Shown here piece after piece: positions 32,817 to 41,031 of a stretch of DNA of 64,000 bases. The position numbers and the translations under genes were made by a program. Within the stretch, counting starts at the first letter, position 1, and each line of letters begins with the position of its first letter. The notes beneath the pieces are model-generated. The model was not told the origin of the DNA. It did not search any database and saw only the letters and a list, made by a program, of their open reading frames with translations. Source of the DNA: Alphaproteobacteria bacterium (GTDB lineage Bacteria > Pseudomonadota > Alphaproteobacteria > Micropepsales > Micropepsaceae). The DNA lies in NCBI GenBank assembly GCA_947474645.1, contig CANJJD010000005.1:58213-122212 (forward strand), written 5' to 3'.

Positions 32817-34346
32817 ATGCAGCGCGCCCTCGACATCAACCGCACCCGGTTCGCCGACTGGTACCAGGCGGTGGTGCGCGACGCCGACATGGCCGAGACC
32901 AGCCCGGTGCGCGGCGCCATGGTGATCAAGCCCTGGGGCTATGGCGTGTGGGAGCAGATCCAGCAGGAGCTGGACCGCCGCATCAAGGCCACCGGCCATG
33001 AGAATTGCTATTTCCCCATGTTCATCCCGCTCTCCTTCATCGCCAAGGAGGCCGAGCATGTCGAAGGCTTCGCCAAGGAAATGGCGATCGTCACCCATCA
33101 CCGGCTGAAGATGATCGACGGCAAGCTGCAGCCCGATCCCGACGCCAAGCTGGAAGAGCCGCTGGTGGTGCGCCCCACCAGCGAAACCATCATCGGCGAC
33201 GCCTTTGCCCGCTGGGTGCGTTCGCACCGTGACCTGCCGCTGCTGATCAATCAGTGGGCCAACGTCGTGCGCTGGGAAATGCGGCCGCGCCTGTTCCTGC
33301 GCACCACCGAGTTTCTCTGGCAGGAAGGCCATACCGCCCATGCCAGCGAGGCCGAAGCGGTGGAAGAAACCAGGAAGATGCTGGAAGTCTATCGCACCTT
33401 CTCCGAGGACACGCTCGCCATGCCGGTGATCGCCGGTGAGAAGCCGGAGAATGAACGCTTCCCCGGCGCGGTGAACACCTATTCCATCGAAGCCATGATG
33501 CAGGACGGCAAGGCGCTGCAGGCCGGCACTTCGCATTTCCTGGGCACGCATTTCGCCGAAGCCCAAGGCATCAAGTTCCAGGACGATGCCGGCACTGTCA
33601 CCCTGTGCAACACCACAAGCTGGGGCGTTTCCACCCGGCTGATCGGCGGGGTGATCATGACCCATGGCGATGATGACGGCTTGCGCCTGCCGCCCGCCAT
33701 CGCGCCCAAGCAGATTGTCATCGTGCCCATGCTGCGCGACAAGCCGGAAGATGCCGACGTCTTGAAATATTGCGAAGACCTGGTGGCGATGCTGCGCAAG
33801 CTCAGCATCTTCGGCCAGCCCGTGCGTGCGCATCTGGACACCAAGAAGATCAAGTCGGCGGAAAAGCGCTGGAACTGGGTACGCCGCGGCGCGCCCATCA
33901 TCATCGAGATCGGGCCGCGCGACGCGGCCGGCGGCAATGTCACCTATATGCGCCGCGACCAGTTGCGCGAGGGCGACAAGATCAAGTCCATCGCCCTGCC
34001 CCGCCAGGAATTCCTGGAAGAAAAGGCCGTGCAGCTTTTGGCGGAGATTCAGCATGGCCTTTACGCCGAAGCCAAGGCGCGGCTGGACGGCAACATCAGA
34101 TGCGGCGTCACCGACTGGAAGGGCGTGGAGGATTACTACGCCGGCAGCGACGACGACTTCAAAGGCTGGCTGAGGGTGAGCTGGTCAAAGCCGACGGCTG
34201 CGGCGCTGGACGCGGTGGACACCAAGCTCAAGGGATTGAAGCTGACCATCCGCAATGCGCCGCTGGACCAGCCGGCCTCGTTCGCGCCCTGCCTGTTCAC
34301 CGGCGCCGCCGGGGTGGAAGAAATTTTGATCGGACGCGCTTACTAG
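32817..34346 (+). CDS. proS: Prolyl-tRNA synthetase (short, archaeal/eukaryal-like form)
   Basis: RGAMVIKPWGYGVWEQIQQELDRRIKATGHENCYFPMFIP; VVRPTSETIIGDAFARWV. Confidence 0.95.
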   Translation: MQRALDINRTRFADWYQAVVRDADMAETSPVRGAMVIKPWGYGVWEQIQQELDRRIKATGHENCYFPMFIPLSFIAKEAEHVEGFAKEMAIVTHHRLKMIDGKLQPDPDAKLEEPLVVRPTSETIIGDAFARWVRSHRDLPLLINQWANVVRWEMRPRLFLRTTEFLWQEGHTAHASEAEAVEETRKMLEVYRTFSEDTLAMPVIAGEKPENERFPGAVNTYSIEAMMQDGKALQAGTSHFLGTHFAEAQGIKFQDDAGTVTLCNTTSWGVSTRLIGGVIMTHGDDDGLRLPPAIAPKQIVIVPMLRDKPEDADVLKYCEDLVAMLRKLSIFGQPVRAHLDTKKIKSAEKRWNWVRRGAPIIIEIGPRDAAGGNVTYMRRDQLREGDKIKSIALPRQEFLEEKAVQLLAEIQHGLYAEAKARLDGNIRCGVTDWKGVEDYYAGSDDDFKGWLRVSWSKPTAAALDAVDTKLKGLKLTIRNAPLDQPASFAPCLFTGAAGVEEILIGRAY

Positions 34347-34450
34347 AAGCGGCTCACGGCCTCGAACACAACCACCATTGCGGCGGCAGCGCTCAGCAAG
34401 GGCACGATCAAGGATCGCTTGCGCGGATGGAAAATCCGCTTCCTGGGCAT
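34343..34450 (-). CDS. Candidate 35-aa membrane micropeptide
   Basis: MPRKRIFHPRKRSLIVPLLSAAAAMVVVFEAVSRF*; basic N-terminus then hydrophobic segment; stop overlaps convergent proS stop. Confidence 0.35.
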   Translation of the reverse strand: MPRKRIFHPRKRSLIVPLLSAAAAMVVVFEAVSRF

Positions 34451-34519
34451 GCGTGTTTCGTAAAAGCACCAGCTGTCCTGCAGCATCGGTCAAGCCCCTC
34501 AGCGATCCCCCAAGGGTAG

Positions 34520-34528
34520 TTATCCACA
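34520..34528 (+). promoter_or_regulatory. Consensus DnaA-box sequence
   Basis: TTATCCACA exact match to the classical 9-mer; single site. Confidence 0.35.
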
Positions 34529-34575
34529 GATTACCGTGACTTTAAAGGGCGGCTTAAAATGCCCGGCATCGCCCC

Positions 34576-36150
34576 TCAGGGCAGGGCGGACTGCCGGTCG
34601 CCGGGCATGCGCTGGACCCAGGGGGCCCGGGCCGGCATGGCCGCGATAAGTCCCCGAATATCCACGTCTTGTGGCCCCGCCGGCAGATGGCTGTCCCGGT
34701 CCACTTCATGCCGGGCCGGCTCTTCCAGGGCATACCAGCGGCGCTTCCCGGCCTGGTCGGGGCAGGCTCCCAATTGGTCTGGCCCATCATCCCCCCAGCG
34801 CAGCTCGACACAGTGATACGGGTCGAAGCTCATGGCGAACAGGCGGCGGGCCATGTCGTCAAAGCTCAGCGGCACCGGGCGCTTGTCGCTGGACAGGTAG
34901 GTGATGGTGCAGGCCGCGCTCTGCCGGTCATAGGCCGCCAGCAGGTCGCGCTTCAGGTCCAGCCCGTCATAGGCGATGCGCGGATCGCGGTTCAGCCACA
35001 GCCCGATCATCCGCGCCAGTTCCTGGCGGAAGGCGACAAAGCCCGCCTTCAGCCGCGCATCCCGCGCCGGGGTGGCATAGCTTTCCCATTCCGTATCGTC
35101 GCTGTTGTAGATGTTGGGCGGAATGGCGGAAGGATGCAGCTTGGCCGAGATGCCGTTGGCCACCGCCTGGCTCACCGCCTGGGCGCGGTCGTTCAGGTCG
35201 TTGCACAGGGTGCCCATGGTGGCCTGCAGCTCATAGACCGGATTGAAATCCGTTTTGCCGCCCGACACCGCCACCCGCGCATATTCGTAATAGCCCAGCC
35301 GCGCGCCATTGTAGCGCCAGCTTCCGTCCCGCTCGGTGCCGAAATACTGGACCAGCGAGAAATCCGCGATCTGACTGTTGCGGGCGAAGGAGTAGCGGCC
35401 GCCCACCAGCGCGCCATCCTGCCGGCGCGCGCCTTGCAGTTGCAGCGGCCGCCAATTCTTCAGTCCGCCCCCCAGCGCCGCCGGGCTTTGGCCGAATTGC
35501 GGCCCATAAACACTGCGCGTAATGGTGAAGTCGGGATGGGCGTCCATGTAATAGATGCGCCCCGCAGCATCCACCCGATAGACCACGCCGATATGGGCGT
35601 TGGTGTCATAGATCATGGTGCCGGGACGGATGCTGCCCGGCTGCAAGGCCGGCGAATAGAAATCCGCCGGGATGGCGCTGTCCTGGGTGGCATCGGTGCG
35701 GAAGGTGCCGGAATAGACATTGCCCAGCAGGGTGCGGATGGCGGATGCGCCGTCTATGCCGCCGCCCTGGTCAATGATCCCGGCGCGGCTGACGATGCGG
35801 TTCGAGGAATGCCCGAAGCGCGAGCCTGACACGGCATCAACATAGGAAAAGGGCAGCCCGTTCTTCCAGGCATAATAGGCGCGCAGCAGGTAAGGCAGCT
35901 TGGCGCAGTCCACGTCGATATCCAGGAAGCGGCCGTCGCTGCCGCGATAGGGATTGGCCGGATCGCGCAGGCAGCTTTGCGACGAGGAACAGCCGGAGTC
36001 CCCCAAGGCGGTGATGAAGGCGCCATAGCCCGCCTCGTCCGATGCGTCCCAATGATCCTTGGTGATGCGCCATTGCGAATTGAAGTGGGGTGCGGCCTGC
36101 GCAGCAGCGCAGCCGGCGATCAGGATCAGGGCGGCGAGAAGGGCGCGCAT
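34576..36150 (-). CDS. Exported protein, possible papain-like/NlpC-P60-type cysteine hydrolase
   Basis: Signal peptide MRALLAALILIAGCAAAQA; DCAKLPYLLRAYYAWKNGLPF then GTMIYDTNAHIGVVYRVDAAGRIYYMDAHPD (Cys-His arrangement). Confidence 0.6.
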   Translation of the reverse strand: MRALLAALILIAGCAAAQAAPHFNSQWRITKDHWDASDEAGYGAFITALGDSGCSSSQSCLRDPANPYRGSDGRFLDIDVDCAKLPYLLRAYYAWKNGLPFSYVDAVSGSRFGHSSNRIVSRAGIIDQGGGIDGASAIRTLLGNVYSGTFRTDATQDSAIPADFYSPALQPGSIRPGTMIYDTNAHIGVVYRVDAAGRIYYMDAHPDFTITRSVYGPQFGQSPAALGGGLKNWRPLQLQGARRQDGALVGGRYSFARNSQIADFSLVQYFGTERDGSWRYNGARLGYYEYARVAVSGGKTDFNPVYELQATMGTLCNDLNDRAQAVSQAVANGISAKLHPSAIPPNIYNSDDTEWESYATPARDARLKAGFVAFRQELARMIGLWLNRDPRIAYDGLDLKRDLLAAYDRQSAACTITYLSSDKRPVPLSFDDMARRLFAMSFDPYHCVELRWGDDGPDQLGACPDQAGKRRWYALEEPARHEVDRDSHLPAGPQDVDIRGLIAAMPARAPWVQRMPGDRQSALP

Positions 36151-36205
36151 GCTCCGGTTTTAACAGCCCGGATGGGGCGAGGATGCGGCAGAAGCGCGGG
36201 TTCGG

Positions 36206-36562
36206 TTAACGGCCGGGGTTCCGGCAAGGCGGCGGATTGAGCAGCGGCGCCAGCCTGCGGCCGTCCAGGCTGACATAGGCGCTGTCGCCCCTGCCGGGAC
36301 GGCCCCGGGGGCCGGCCTTGCCGCGGGGGACGGCGATATTATCGGGCATCGGCACCGGGGCTTGGGCCACATCGGCGGGGGCAACCCGGCGGCCGTTCAC
36401 GTCGGTGCCTTCGGCATAGTCGGGACTGGCGGCGCAAGGCGCAGTGGGGCCGCCATCCAGCAAGGGATCAGGCTTGTGCGGTTTGGCGATGGTACCGGCC
36501 AGCGCAGGGGCAGCCAGCAAAGCCACAATCAACACCGCGAAATTATATTGCGCTCGCTGCAC
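36206..36562 (-). CDS. Small exported hypothetical protein
   Basis: Signal-like MQRAQYNFAVLIVALLAAPALA; two related NGRRVAP / DGRRLAP segments. Confidence 0.5.
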   Translation of the reverse strand: MQRAQYNFAVLIVALLAAPALAGTIAKPHKPDPLLDGGPTAPCAASPDYAEGTDVNGRRVAPADVAQAPVPMPDNIAVPRGKAGPRGRPGRGDSAYVSLDGRRLAPLLNPPPCRNPGR

Positions 36563-36667
36563 TGCAACAGACCTATTAATTCGTGACTCCGCGACGGAAG
36601 CACTATATCAAACCACTCAATAAAAGAACGTGACCGCATTAGAACGGCCAAGTTCGGGGAGAATTTC

Positions 36668-36696
36668 AAAGGCCGGAGCGATGCTCCGGCCTTTTT
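36668..36696 (+). terminator. Rho-independent terminator without an annotated upstream gene
   Basis: AAAGGCCGGAGCGATGCTCCGGCCTTTTT. Confidence 0.8.
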
Positions 36697-36731
36697 CATA
36701 TTGGGGTGAGGAGCGGTAGGCCAAAGGCCTA

Positions 36732-36756
36732 CGAAACGGTCCAGTGGACCGTTTCG
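36732..36756. repeat. 25-bp perfect palindrome, part of REP-like element
   Basis: CGAAACGGTCCA-G-TGGACCGTTTCG; followed by GCCCTGAGCCTAAGCGAAGGGC. Confidence 0.75.
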
Positions 36757-36791
36757 AGCGACGAACGCCCTGAGCCTAAGCGAAGGGCCGG

Positions 36792-38087
36792 GTGGTGCAG
36801 ATACTGGAGCGATTGTTCGGCCTGCGCGCCGAAGGGGTGACCGCCAAAAGCGAGATCCTGGCCGGGGTCACGGTGTTCTTCACCATGGCCTATATCCTGT
36901 TCGTCAATCCGCAGATCCTCGGCGCCGCCGGCATGGACCGTGGCGCGGTGTTCATGGCCACCGCCATCGCCGCCGCCCTGACCAGCCTGATGATGGGGCT
37001 TTACGCCAACCTGCCGGTCGCCCTGGCGCCGGGCATGGGCCAGAACGCCTATTTCGCCTTCACCGTGGTGCCGCTGCTGGCGGGCGACTGGCGGCTGGCG
37101 CTGGGCTGCGTGTTCATCTCGGGCGTGTTGTTCGTGGCGATCTCGGCCTCGCCGCTGCGCGAAGGGTTGATCAACGCCCTGCCCCAAAGCCAGAAACGCG
37201 CCATCGGCGCCGGCATCGGTTTCTTTCTCGCGCTTATCGGCTTCGAGGGCGCGGGCTGGATCAAGGCCAGCAGCGCCACCCTGCTCCAGCCCGGCAACTT
37301 AGGTGACCCCAAGGCGCTGATCGCGGCCGGCGCACTGCTGCTGATGGCGGCGCTGTGGGCCAGGAAAGTTATGGGGGCCGTGCTGATCGGCATTGTTGCC
37401 GCCACCGCCGCCAGCATAGCGCTGGGCCTTTCGGCCCTGCCCGCCCTCACCGCCGCGCCACCATCCATCGCGCCCACCTTCGCGGCGCTGCATTTCACCG
37501 GCAGCGCCTCGATGGGCGCGCTGGTGTCGGTGGTGCTGGTGTTCCTGCTGCTGGACCTGCTGGACACCTCCGGCACCCTGACCGCGGTAGGCAACCAGGC
37601 CGGACTGATGAAGGATGGCCGGCTCAAGAACGGCCGCCGTGCCCTGGTCAGCGACGCCACCGGCACCATGATCGGCGCCGTGCTGGGGACCTCGCCCGTC
37701 ACCGCCTATATCGAAAGCGCCGCCGGCGTCGGCGGCCGCACCGGCCTGGTCGCCGTCACCGTCGCCGTGCTGTTCCTGGCCGCGCTGCTGCTGGCCCCGT
37801 TGGCCGGCGCAGTGCCCGCCTACGCCACAGCCCCGGCCCTGATCTTCGTCGCCGCCCTGTTCGCCAAGGAACTGAAAGAGGTGCCGTGGGACGACGTCAC
37901 CGAAGCCCTGCCCGCCCTGGTCACGGCCCTGGCCATCCCCTTCACCTTCTCCATCGCCACCGGAATCGGCATCGGCTTTACCGCTTATGCAGTCCTCAAG
38001 CTGCTGACGGGGCGGTGGCGTGAAATCGGGCCGGGCGTGGCGGTGATCGCGCTGGCTTTCGCGGCGAAAGTGGCGTTCGGCATTTAG
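36792..38087 (+). CDS. NCS2 family (AzgA-type) purine/guanine permease
   Basis: EILAGVTVFFTMAYILFVNPQILGAAGM; LAPGMGQNAYFAFTVV; GTSPVTAYIESAAGV. Confidence 0.92.
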   Translation: MVQILERLFGLRAEGVTAKSEILAGVTVFFTMAYILFVNPQILGAAGMDRGAVFMATAIAAALTSLMMGLYANLPVALAPGMGQNAYFAFTVVPLLAGDWRLALGCVFISGVLFVAISASPLREGLINALPQSQKRAIGAGIGFFLALIGFEGAGWIKASSATLLQPGNLGDPKALIAAGALLLMAALWARKVMGAVLIGIVAATAASIALGLSALPALTAAPPSIAPTFAALHFTGSASMGALVSVVLVFLLLDLLDTSGTLTAVGNQAGLMKDGRLKNGRRALVSDATGTMIGAVLGTSPVTAYIESAAGVGGRTGLVAVTVAVLFLAALLLAPLAGAVPAYATAPALIFVAALFAKELKEVPWDDVTEALPALVTALAIPFTFSIATGIGIGFTAYAVLKLLTGRWREIGPGVAVIALAFAAKVAFGI

Positions 38088-38093
38088 CTCAAC

Positions 38094-38225
38094 TGTCATT
38101 CCCGGCGAGCCGCGCGGCCACGCGCGGTGAGGGAAGGGAATCCAGGCTGTTAAAATCTATAGGTGGCAAAAGCCTGGATCCCCTTCCCTCGCACTCGCTA
38201 TCGCTCGTGCTCGCCGGGGATGACA
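38094..38225. repeat. 132-bp nested palindromic REP-like element
   Basis: TGTCATTCCCGGCGAGC ... GAGGGAAGGGAATCCAGGCT / AGCCTGGATCCCCTTCCCTC ... GCTCGCCGGGGATGACA. Confidence 0.85.
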
Positions 38226-38235
38226 CAATGACGTC

Positions 38236-38475
38236 TCAAAGCTCCAGCCAGCCAAAGCCGATGAAGGCGTAGAATACCACCCAGATCACCGCCGCGACGA
38301 CGGCCGACCACAGCATCTTCTTCTTCAGCATGGGATTGAGCGGGGCGCCGCTTTCCGGGTCGCGTTCGCTGCCCAGGCCCACCGGCAGCAGGCAGAAAAG
38401 GACGAGGAACCACAGCACCGCATAGGCGCTGAACAGCACGACATAGTGGAGACCGGCGGCCAGGCTCATACACAT
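38236..38475 (-). CDS. DUF1467 family small membrane protein
   Basis: LWFLVLFCLLPVGLGS...NPMLKKKMLWSAVVAAVIWVVFYAFIGFGW; typical position between rnj and proS. Confidence 0.75.
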   Translation of the reverse strand: MCMSLAAGLHYVVLFSAYAVLWFLVLFCLLPVGLGSERDPESGAPLNPMLKKKMLWSAVVAAVIWVVFYAFIGFGWLEL

Positions 38476-38481
38476 CCCAAA

Positions 38482-38586
38482 TTGTCATGGCCCACCGGAG
38501 TGTGGGCCATCCAGTTTGGTTCGCACCACGCTGGAAGGCAAGGCGCCGGCGTCACCTGGATGGCCCGCAGTCGCGGGCCATGACAA
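38482..38586. repeat. 105-bp nested palindromic REP-like element
   Basis: TTGTCATGGCCCAC-cggagt-GTGGGCCATCCAG ... CTGGATGGCCCGC-agtc-GCGGGCCATGACAA. Confidence 0.85.
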
Positions 38587-38593
38587 TGGGGGC

Positions 38594-40243
38594 TTAAATC
38601 TCGCTTACCAGCACCCGCGTGACGGGCTTCTTGCCCCAGGCATCATGGGCCGCCCGCCGCGCGGCGCGGCGGACATTCTCGGCCAGGTCGTCAATGTCGC
38701 TGCGCTTGTTCTTGTCCAGCGTCTCTTCCACCGCCTTCAGCACCGCGTCTTCCACCGGCTCGGGCATGCCTTCGCCCAGCACCACGGGCGGGGCGGCGAT
38801 GCGGCCCTTTTGATCCACCACCAGTGCCACCACCAGCAATCCGGCGAACGCCATGGCGCGGCGCCCCTTGGACAGGCCCTCGCCCTCGCCCACCAGTATC
38901 CGGCCATCCATATGGATGCGGCCCGAGGGCACTTCGTCGATCAGTTCGGGGCGGCCGGGCGCCAGGCGGAACATCTGGCCATTCTCCGGCACCATCGCCT
39001 GCGGCACCTGCAGCGAGCGCGCCAGCTTGGCGTGGCTGACCTGGTGGCGCATTTCGCCATGTACGGGCAGCGCCAGCTTGGGGCGGATCCAGCGATACAT
39101 CTGGGTCAGCTCGTCGCGGCAGGGATGGCCGGAGACATGCACGAAATGATCCTCGGCCGTCAGCAGGGCGATGCCCCTGGCCGCCAACTGATTCTGGATC
39201 TCGGCGATGGCCAGTTCATTGCCGGGAATGACCCGGCTGGAAAAGATCACCGTATCGCCTTCCGCCAGCGCGACATGGGGATGGCTGCCATTGGCGATGC
39301 GCGCCAGCGCGGCGCGCGGCTCGCCCTGGCTGCCGGTGCACAGATACAGCACCTTGTGGGCCGGCATGTCGGCCACGTCGGTCTCGTCCAGAACTTGCGG
39401 AAAGTCCTTGAGGTAACCGGTCTCGCGCGCCGCCGACACCATCTTCTGCATCGAGCGGCCGACCAGCGCCACCCGCCGGCCATGCGCCTTGGCGGCGCGC
39501 GCCACCGTATCCAGCCGCGCCACATTGGAGGCAAAGCCGGTCACCGCCACCCGCCCCTTCAAAGTGCCGATCAGTTCGGTCAGGCTTTCTCGCACTTTCG
39601 CTTCCGAACCCGAACTGCCCGGCACCAGCGCATTGGTGGAATCGCACACCAGCGCCAGCACGCCTTCATCGCCCAGCTTTTCCAGCGCGGCGGTGTCGGT
39701 GGCCTCGCCCAGCATGGGATCGGGATCGATCTTCCAGTCGCCGGTATGGGCCACCACGCCCAAAGGCGTGCGGATGGCCAACAGGTTGGGTTCCAGGATG
39801 GAATGGGTGATGGAAATGAAATCCAGCTCGAACGGCCCCAAGGTCAGCTTGCCGCCCACCGGCACTTCCTTGACCTTCACCTTGGACGACAGCCCCGCTT
39901 CCTCCAGCTTGCCGGCGATCAACCGGGCGGTGAAAGGCGTGGCATAGACGGGACAGCGCAAGCTTGGCCACAAAGGCGCGATAGCGCCGATATGATCCTC
40001 ATGCGCATGGGTGGCGATGATGGCCAGCACATTTTCCCGCCGCTCGACCAGGTAGCGGATGTCAGGCATCAGCAGGTCCACGCCGGGCGTGTTGCCTTCG
40101 CGCCCGAACAGCACACCGCAATCCACGATGATCCATTGCCGGTCGTGCGGCGGGCCATAACCATAGGCGTTGAAATTCATGCCGATCTCGCCCGACCCGC
40201 CCAAGGGCAGGAAGACCAGCTCATCGTGGGTGACACGCGCCAT
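38594..40243 (-). CDS. rnj: Ribonuclease J
   Basis: FLPLGGSGEIGMNFNAYGYG; THAHEDHIGAIAPLW; beta-CASP domain. Confidence 0.95.
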   Translation of the reverse strand: MARVTHDELVFLPLGGSGEIGMNFNAYGYGPPHDRQWIIVDCGVLFGREGNTPGVDLLMPDIRYLVERRENVLAIIATHAHEDHIGAIAPLWPSLRCPVYATPFTARLIAGKLEEAGLSSKVKVKEVPVGGKLTLGPFELDFISITHSILEPNLLAIRTPLGVVAHTGDWKIDPDPMLGEATDTAALEKLGDEGVLALVCDSTNALVPGSSGSEAKVRESLTELIGTLKGRVAVTGFASNVARLDTVARAAKAHGRRVALVGRSMQKMVSAARETGYLKDFPQVLDETDVADMPAHKVLYLCTGSQGEPRAALARIANGSHPHVALAEGDTVIFSSRVIPGNELAIAEIQNQLAARGIALLTAEDHFVHVSGHPCRDELTQMYRWIRPKLALPVHGEMRHQVSHAKLARSLQVPQAMVPENGQMFRLAPGRPELIDEVPSGRIHMDGRILVGEGEGLSKGRRAMAFAGLLVVALVVDQKGRIAAPPVVLGEGMPEPVEDAVLKAVEETLDKNKRSDIDDLAENVRRAARRAAHDAWGKKPVTRVLVSEI

Positions 40244-41031
40244 TATGCTTTTTTGATTTCTTTTGGGACATTGCGCGCGTGGATCAGCATCAACCCCCGC
40301 ATGGTGAGATCGGGGTCAATATGCTCGATGGCCGGAATGTCGGGGCGGAACAGATGCGACAGCCCACCGGTCGCCACCACCGTCATGGGCTTGCCGTACT
40401 CGGCCTTGATGCCGTTGATCAGGCCGGTGATCAGGCCGACATAACCCCAATAGACGCCGGACTGCATGCTGGAAATCGTGTCGCGGCCGATCACCTTCTG
40501 GGCGCGGCCGATGGCGACGCGCGGCAGCAGGGCCGCGGCCTGGTGCAGCGCCTCGATGGAAAGGTTGGCGCCCGGCGCGATGACGCTGCCGTCAAAGGCG
40601 CCGTCGGCCGAGACGATGTCGAAATTGGTGGCGGTGCCGAAATCCACCACGATCACCGCGCCCTTGTAGCTGGCATGCGCCGCTACGGTGTTGCACAGCC
40701 GGTCGGCGCCCACGGTTTCGGGCCGGTCGACTTTGGGCTTGGGGCCCAGATCCAGCGCCGGATCCCCCACGCGCAAAGGTTCGGTCTTGAGATACTTGCG
40801 GCACATGTCGCGCAAATCGAACAGCACCGCCGGCACCACCGTGGCGATGATGGCGGCATCCAGGTCGGCGAAGGACAGGCCTTCCAGTTCCAGCAGGCTT
40901 CCCAGCCACACGGCATATTCGTCGGCGGTGCGGCTGACTTGCGTGACCGCGCGCCACTGGGCGCGCATCTTGTCGCCCTCATAGAGCGCAAAGACGATAT
41001 TGGTATTGCCGGCGTCGATGGCGAGCAGCAT
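40243..41031 (-). CDS. coaX: Type III pantothenate kinase
   Basis: MLLAIDAGNTNIVFALYEGD; GADRLCNTVAAH; VVDFGTATNFD. Confidence 0.96.
   Translation of the reverse strand: MLLAIDAGNTNIVFALYEGDKMRAQWRAVTQVSRTADEYAVWLGSLLELEGLSFADLDAAIIATVVPAVLFDLRDMCRKYLKTEPLRVGDPALDLGPKPKVDRPETVGADRLCNTVAAHASYKGAVIVVDFGTATNFDIVSADGAFDGSVIAPGANLSIEALHQAAALLPRVAIGRAQKVIGRDTISSMQSGVYWGYVGLITGLINGIKAEYGKPMTVVATGGLSHLFRPDIPAIEHIDPDLTMRGLMLIHARNVPKEIKKA

Noticed and set aside
34520-34555. DnaA box plus TTAA-N8-TTAA as an origin-like or CtrA site
   Set aside because: Single DnaA box, CtrA spacing is 8 rather than 7, no AT-rich unwinding region or origin-associated genes; not enough for an origin claim.
36620-36660. 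GAAC...GTTC pair as a third SOS box
   Set aside because: Spacing is 6 nt (GAACggccaaGTTC) and orientation does not match GAAC-N7-GAAC.
38516-40444. 642-aa + strand ORF over rnj
   Set aside because: Antisense shadow of RNase J; no domain signature.
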